64,000 nucleotides of DNA from NCBI RefSeq assembly GCF_901709675.1, contig NC_051101.1:10560501-10624500 (forward strand), read 5' to 3'. The notes under the pieces were generated by a model. It was not told the DNA's origin, ran no database searches, and saw nothing but the letters and a program-made list of their open reading frames with translations. Positions 59,401-64,000 of the stretch are shown here, piece by piece. A program made the position numbers and the translations under genes. Source of the DNA: Syngnathus acus. Taxonomy: Eukaryota > Chordata > Actinopteri > Syngnathiformes > Syngnathidae. The first letter of the stretch is position 1, and each line of letters starts with the position of its first letter.

Positions 59401-61277
59401 CCTTGCTCCACTCGCGCTCCCCTCCCCGATTCTCCATTTCCATCCCTCCCCCATTCCTCAGCTCAGAAATAGCTGTAGTGCTACAGCTGCGGGACCCCCC
59501 AGTCGGACCTGAGTGTTGATTATAGTGCCCGACTGTGGCTGAGAAGGGCGGGGGGGGGGTCGCTTTTGTCCAGATATGCCGCACCAAACACCCACCCCTT
59601 TCCCCCCTCCTCCTCGGTTCAAGTCACAGCACATAAAACTAATGGAGAAAAGTAACGTCTCACTTCCTTTAAGTGGCTGCAATGGTTGATAAAATGTAAA
59701 CACTGTCCCGGCGTAATGCTGCTGCTGTGTGATGTTACTGTAACCTACATTAACCCGCCGTTTAACACGTACTGTCCAATATGTGCTTGTAAACAGATGC
59801 ACTGATTGTTTCCTTAGCCGTAGGTATTAAAACGACAAGGCGGCGTTACTTGCAGAGCACGGCTTCCGCGTGTAGCCAGCGACGGCTGCCATTAGCCCGT
59901 TTGTCTCTCTTCATGTTGCGTCCCGCACCCACTCAAGTGTGACTTATTTGTCAGCCCGAACTGCACAATGAGGTGTTGCCACTTTCAAAGGCTAGTGACA
60001 GGAAGTTGTTATCTGCACACACACACACACATAGGTCACTTCTGCTTTATTACCAAGAGGCCTCACTTTTATCATGTGACAAGCAAATAGTGGTTGTGAC
60101 GTCCATTTACAAAACATTGAGATGGTCCAAGTTTTTCGTCGCAAAGTGCAGGCGAATGCTTCTCTGTAACGGCAATCCCGAGATATCGTGTTAATATGGT
60201 GCCCGCAGGGGGATGACGCCAGAGTCATCGCATTGCTTTCTGGCAATGGCGTGACAGGCTCTTAATCTTCTCTGTAGAGAAAGTCCAATATTTTCAATCA
60301 ATACGGTACATGTTTGGACTAAGAAAAATGCTAGTCCAATATTCCCAAATGAGCCACACATTTTCTTGGAGCAATGGCTGCTGTTAAGCTCAGCAGAAAC
60401 AAGTGGAGAAAGACTAATATGACTTTGTTTTGTTTCTTGGACACTCAATAAGTGAATACAGAAGTGGTCCGGTCTGGATTTCAGACACTATGCAGGTCCC
60501 TGTTCCGCCCTTCTGCGCCGTTCCCAGTGTTGATTCATGTCCCGGACAAGACTTTGATGTGAGGTCAGACTCTTGGTCAAAGAAAGAGGCGAGACTTGTC
60601 TCCACAGTATCGTCCACGCAGTTCGCGATGCTAACAGCCACTCGGAGGAACTTTTACTTTGCCTTGCCGTGACAGATTTATACGTGATGGCTTTTACGTA
60701 CATTGAGGCTGATGTGTGTATAATCTGGCAGTCGGGAGGAAATGTGATGGTGAGCAGAAGACAATGCAAGGTAATGTCGAAACAGTGGACCCTCGAAGGT
60801 CACGCGTGATTTGTTCAGGTCCTTAAAGGGGAAATCAAGTCGTAAAAAAAAATTCTCGACAATCTGTTCCCTGCATCGGGAAGCAGCACACTAAACACGG
60901 TATTCTGATTATCAGTTACATACGTGACCAAACCCGGAAAAGAAGCGAGGCATGATGGTCGTTACCTGAGCCCCCTTTTCGGCACTGTGATGTCATTTTC
61001 AGTCGTCGCCAAGGGTTACGAAAAAAATAGCCGTCCCCAGAGATGGATAAAAAGGGTCTATCTTTTTTGCTTAATTCATATTCCACAAACACAATTTAAA
61101 TTCGAAAGTGAGTACACGTATATCTCTGTGTTTCTTGTTGGTGACTTCTCATCCTGAATGATTTTTGCATGTGTCTTTCTTCAGGAATACCAAAGCTATG
61201 GTTGGTGGGTTGGAGAGAAAAATGGAAATATTGGAATTGTGCCCAGAGACTACCTGCTGGAACTCTATGCTTTATAA
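53411..61277 (+). CDS. skap2: SKAP2, Src kinase-associated adaptor phosphoprotein
   Basis: Exons are 53411-53450, 53712-53817, 53888-53913, 55052-55153, 56151-56231, 56378-56461, 56538-56662, 56902-56965, 57034-57150, 57929-58038 and 61185-61277 (stop TAA). All phases agree, giving 315 residues (human 359). The N-terminus ([40 protein letters not shown]) is the dimerisation helix region. An acidic linker ([15 protein letters not shown]) leads to a PH domain ([37 protein letters not shown], ending [11 protein letters not shown]). Then come a second acidic linker with YDDVG and IYEVLP tyrosines and a C-terminal SH3 domain ([40 protein letters not shown]). SKAP2 binds FYB/ADAP and PRAM1 and couples Src kinases to integrin and actin in leukocytes. 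It is the standard anterior neighbour of the HoxA cluster. Exon 3 is a 26-base microexon. The first linker is shorter than in mammals. Confidence 0.96.
54027..54361. mobile_element. TA-flanked MITE in skap2 intron 3
   Basis: The 335-bp element begins CAGTAATCCCTCGTTTATCG and ends TAGCGAGGGATCCCTG, imperfect inverted termini, and both ends are flanked by TA (54025-54026 and 54362-54363), as expected for a Tc1/mariner-type target duplication. The motif with CCGCGATAA repeats is common in teleost genomes. No transposase frame. Confidence 0.7.
55805..55827 (+). repeat. Dispersed repeat end, copy 2 (CAGGTGTACCT motif)
   Basis: Twenty-three bases starting CAGGTGTACCTAATATTG, the exact reverse complement of the copy at 6128-6150. 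It lies in skap2 intron 4. Confidence 0.55.
58080..58600. promoter_or_regulatory. GC-rich candidate enhancer in skap2 last intron
   Basis: A GC-rich, non-repetitive block (for example GGCAGCACCTGGCCGGCTGC) in an AT-rich 3.1-kb intron. It has no exon borders in frame with skap2. A second such block is at about 59190-59480. Regulatory role is inferred from composition. Confidence 0.35.
59190..59480. promoter_or_regulatory. Second candidate enhancer in skap2 last intron
   Basis: A non-repetitive block with CGCCATTAGCTGGAACC, GAGGCCAATGACCATAAAAC and C-rich flank. It has CCAAT-like and posterior-Hox-like motifs. Inferred only. Confidence 0.3.
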
Positions 61278-61809
61278 ATACAAGCCTGTGAGTGGATCAT
61301 ACTGGTAATCATTTTGCTTAGTTCATTAAAATAGACTGGCATGCACTTCCATAGCCCCTGAGATCTACAACTATTTGACTGAATTGTTTTCCTGAATATT
61401 CCACATTTTCTTTCATCAAATGTATTCTCCACGGGTGCTTAGGCAGTGGCGTAAATTTATTTTTAGGGCCCCAAAGTGTTTTAATATTATAATTAATATA
61501 ATAATTTTCATGTTTTCACATTATCAAATGACATTTTTATATCTGAACATTTCACACTGTTAATACTCTTACATTTGTACTTGTCTGCAGCCTTCGTTTC
61601 CCTAAAAGAAAAAAAAGTCTAATTTGTAGCTGTTTTATTCTTTTTTTTTTTTTTTTTTGTACATTGAATTGTCCCGTCCATTTAAAAACATACTTTACAT
61701 GTGTTCAAATTCAGTTGTTGACCTTTATCTTTGCTGTTCGTAACTTCTCATTCCACTAAGTCGCAGGGGCCATTCAAGTTAGGTAAAACGTTTTAACCCT
61801 ATAATTATA

Positions 61810-61826
61810 CCACAAGGTGGCAACAG
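61810..61826 (+). promoter_or_regulatory. CTCF-like motif 3' of skap2
   Basis: CCACAAGGTGGCAACAG matches the CTCF core CCASNAGGTGGC. Motif match only. Confidence 0.4.
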
Positions 61827-61969
61827 AGACCCTATGAAGGTTATAGATCTAACCGAGCCGTAACCTTTGCCCTTTTGAGTGTCATAGCTGGACACAGACC
61901 GTCAATATGAGACGCTCTCAGTCACTTTTCCGATAAATACATATGTATCTATTTGTAATAAAATGATTC

Positions 61970-62460
61970 ATTGATTCAGTCAGCACTTTTGCTGCGTACT
62001 TCAAAGGGGTCTCAGTGTGTTTTACGGCGCCCGAGAGAGTTTGCCGGGCAGCCGATCACAGCGTGCCAGATGGCCGGTTGGGCCGTGTGCCTGAGGTGCA
62101 CTAATAAGGCAGACAGGCACTCTGATAGCACAGACGCTTATCGCCCTCCGAGGGGCCGTTTGACAGCGGGCGAGGCAGCGTTTGCTTGGCGCGTTCTTGC
62201 CGAGGTTAGACACACACTGTACATATCATTTTACTGCCTTCCTGAGTCAAATAGCCAGGCACGGTTTTTTGGGCCCGCTCAAGGTTTTGTCAAGGTTGTG
62301 ACAAACTGGGAAGGGAATTGTGTCAGCGTTCCCTTCATCTTTCCTCCAGCGTCTGGGGTTTGTTCCTCCCCGGTGATGAGCGAGCCCGGCGTCCTTTGGG
62401 TGACATTCAAAAGCAACATAAATCCCGCTCTTGAGGCTTTTGCTGTACGGTGAAGCTTCT
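61970..62460. promoter_or_regulatory. Candidate conserved noncoding element downstream of skap2
   Basis: A 490-base GC-rich, repeat-free block in AT-rich surroundings, with paired GATA-type motifs (CTGATAGCAC, GCTTATCGCC) and a MEIS-type TTGACAGC. No exon structure is visible. Function is inferred. Confidence 0.4.
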
Positions 62461-63258
62461 CTCCTGATTGGAGCTCTCGTCAATTACCATAATTAATTAT
62501 TGAATATGTTGTGTTATAGGTGGAGGGGAGAAATGTTTTGTTTTAGGTGAGAATTGATCGCATGGAATTTTCAGTCAGCACAGATCATCAAATGACATAT
62601 GTGTGGCAACAATACGTCACGCGGTCACGTCAGCCAACATTTTTGTTTTGATACGTAAATCAGGATTTCAACATGCCGTTCCTTGTTGCCTGGCTTGATA
62701 TTTACCCCCAGCGTGTTTCTTTTACTGTCCGAATATGGTTGCCAGAAGCAAGTAAGACTAAATATTGCCTTTCATTTTTATGTGACAATAATGGATTTCC
62801 TTAATGGATGTCAACTGCACCCCCATCCCCCGTTTAGATGTAGTCTGCCATATTCTGGGGATATACAGGTTCTTTTATTGCAATTTAACATCAAGATAAA
62901 ATGTTTCCTAGATAAATGCCAGCACATCATGAATCTATAGCACACTAAATTACACTAATGATACCACAACATCACCAATTAATACCTGGGACCATAAAGA
63001 TGTGCCTATATCATCAATAGAGACTACTAGATAGATACAGTAGGTTAGAAACCATAGGACCATACATCTACAGTAAAAAGATTTCTTTATTTTAAATTAC
63101 AAAATGCGCTGTAAAAGATGACGACAACATAGGTAACCTAAAACTAAAATGCTATTTTCCATGATCTGAAAAAGAACAGATAATACTTCAAATACTATTT
63201 TGTCCCATTGTCCATCCTTGGAGAGTTGGCAATAATAATAATAATAATAATACGTACA

Positions 63259-63631
63259 GGGCGGCTCGGTGGCGCACTGGTTAGCACGTCCACCTCGCAG
63301 TAAGGAGGGTGCGGGTTCGATTCCACCTCCGGCCCTCCCTGTGTGGAGTTTGCATGTTCTCCCCGTGTCCGCATGGGTTTTCTCCGGGCACTCCGGTTTC
63401 CTCCCACAACCCCAAAAAACATGCTTGGTAGGCCGATTGAGCGCTCCAAATTGCCCCTAGGTGTGAGTGCGTGTGCGGATGGTTGTTCGTCTCTGTGTGC
63501 CCTGCGATTGGCTGGCAACCAGTTCAGGGTGTCCCCCGCCTACTGCCCGATGACGGCTGGGATAGGCTCCGGCAAGCCCGCGACCCCCGTGGGGATAAAG
63601 CGGTACAGAAAATGGATGGATGGATGGATGG
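63259..63631 (+). mobile_element. Young tRNA-derived SINE with 12-bp target duplication
   Basis: The 5' head has RNA polymerase III boxes: A-box-like TGGCGCACTGG at 63270-63280 and B box GGTTCGATTCC at 63314-63324. A conserved body follows and the element ends in GGAT tetranucleotides. It is flanked by perfect direct repeats ATAATACGTACA at 63247-63258 and 63632-63643, showing a target-primed insertion. Confidence 0.95.
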
Positions 63632-63729
63632 ATAATACGTACATGTTTTTGTAGGTACTTAAAGCAGGTTTATTCTGAAAAAATAATAGTGTATTATTAT
63701 TTATTATTAGTGGTGCAGTGATAATCAAC

Positions 63730-63902
63730 TAATAAATTACAAATTAAGTGATAGTAATTTGTGATAATCGATTAATCGTTTAAATACCTATTTTCATTTA
63801 AAATTGTCCAAACCCCCCAAAAACAAAAAAGTTTTTGAAGGAAAATGAAATAAAATCTGATCAATCAATTGCACAAATAATCATTAGTTGCAGCCCTAAT
63901 AA
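63730..63902 (-). repeat. Dispersed repeat (GGGCTGCAACTAATGATTA family)
   Basis: On the minus strand it begins TTAGGGCTGCAACTAATGAT and contains AATCGATTAATC-type motifs, a phrase order seen in a very common fish interspersed repeat. Limits are approximate. Confidence 0.5.
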
Positions 63903-64000
63903 TTCTTATTAGTCTGCAACATGTCAGCTATGTTTGTGGAATAGGGTTCATGGAAACCAGTAAGCTTTGAGATGTTTCAGCCTCATGGAATGTTATGACC

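Larger units (their letters stand above)
61278..63258. other. skap2 3' UTR and downstream spacer
   Basis: No coding exon is recognised. Poly(A) signals for skap2 cannot be fixed; AATAAA occurs near 61958. A CTCF-like CCACAAGGTGGCAACAG lies at 61810-61826. A GC-richer block at 61970-62460 (with AATAAGGCAGACAGGC and GATAGCACAGACGCTTATC) looks like a conserved element. The rest is AT-rich. Confidence 0.55.

Noticed and set aside
63259-63340. tRNA gene
   Set aside because: The A and B boxes belong to a tRNA-derived SINE head; there is no full cloverleaf and the element has a SINE body, tail and target duplication.

Overview
The window is vertebrate nuclear DNA from a ray-finned (teleost) fish. 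All protein genes are split by GT-AG introns, with one GC-AG exception. The gene order jazf1 - tax1bp1 - hibadh - hoxa13 - hoxa11 - hoxa10 - hoxa9 - hoxa2 - skap2 is the conserved synteny around the vertebrate HoxA cluster. The reduced Hox content (13, 11, 10, 9 and 2, with no hoxa1, hoxa3-hoxa7 or evx1) is that of the teleost-duplicated HoxAb cluster, so the Hox genes are named hoxa13b, hoxa11b, hoxa10b, hoxa9b and hoxa2b. Short introns, AT-rich spacers, abundant microsatellites and a tRNA-derived SINE with a GGAT tail fit a percomorph fish. A pipefish or seahorse is possible, but I cannot confirm the species.

Layout. 1-7.2 kb holds the 3' part of jazf1 (+), with a large 5' intron and the last four coding exons. 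7.2-17.45 kb holds tax1bp1 (-), with 17 coding exons reconstructed in frame, facing jazf1 tail to tail. 17.4-18.0 kb is a compact divergent promoter between tax1bp1 and hibadh. 18.0-21.7 kb is hibadh (+), 8 exons, complete. 21.7-23.7 kb is the spacer that would hold evx1 in the unreduced cluster; no evx homeobox is visible. 23.7-50.8 kb is the HoxAb cluster, all on the + strand, two exons per gene, with a miR-196 hairpin between hoxa10b and hoxa9b at 40.1 kb. 53.2-61.3 kb is skap2 (+), 11 coding exons, complete. 61.3-64 kb is intergenic with a young SINE and an older dispersed repeat.

How the genes work together. The five Hox proteins are homeodomain transcription factors. hoxa13b, a11b, a10b and a9b are posterior/AbdB-type and hoxa2b is the hindbrain/branchial-arch type. 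miR-196 is embedded among them and is known to repress Hox8-class mRNAs. The flanking genes are unrelated housekeeping or signalling genes (transcription cofactor, autophagy receptor, valine catabolism, immune-cell adaptor), held here by synteny and probably by Hox enhancers in their introns.

Most interesting observations: a miR-196 whose mature strand has an altered ninth base opposite a mismatching star arm; about 1.5 kb of decayed tandem repeat running up to that hairpin; a GC-AG intron and a proline-to-alanine change in the PBX-binding hexapeptide of hoxa2b; a 38-bp perfect palindrome centred on a CRE and a 43-bp near-perfect palindrome in the Hox spacers; CTCF-like motifs between Hox genes; and several candidate conserved enhancers. 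All functional statements on noncoding DNA are inference from sequence inspection only.
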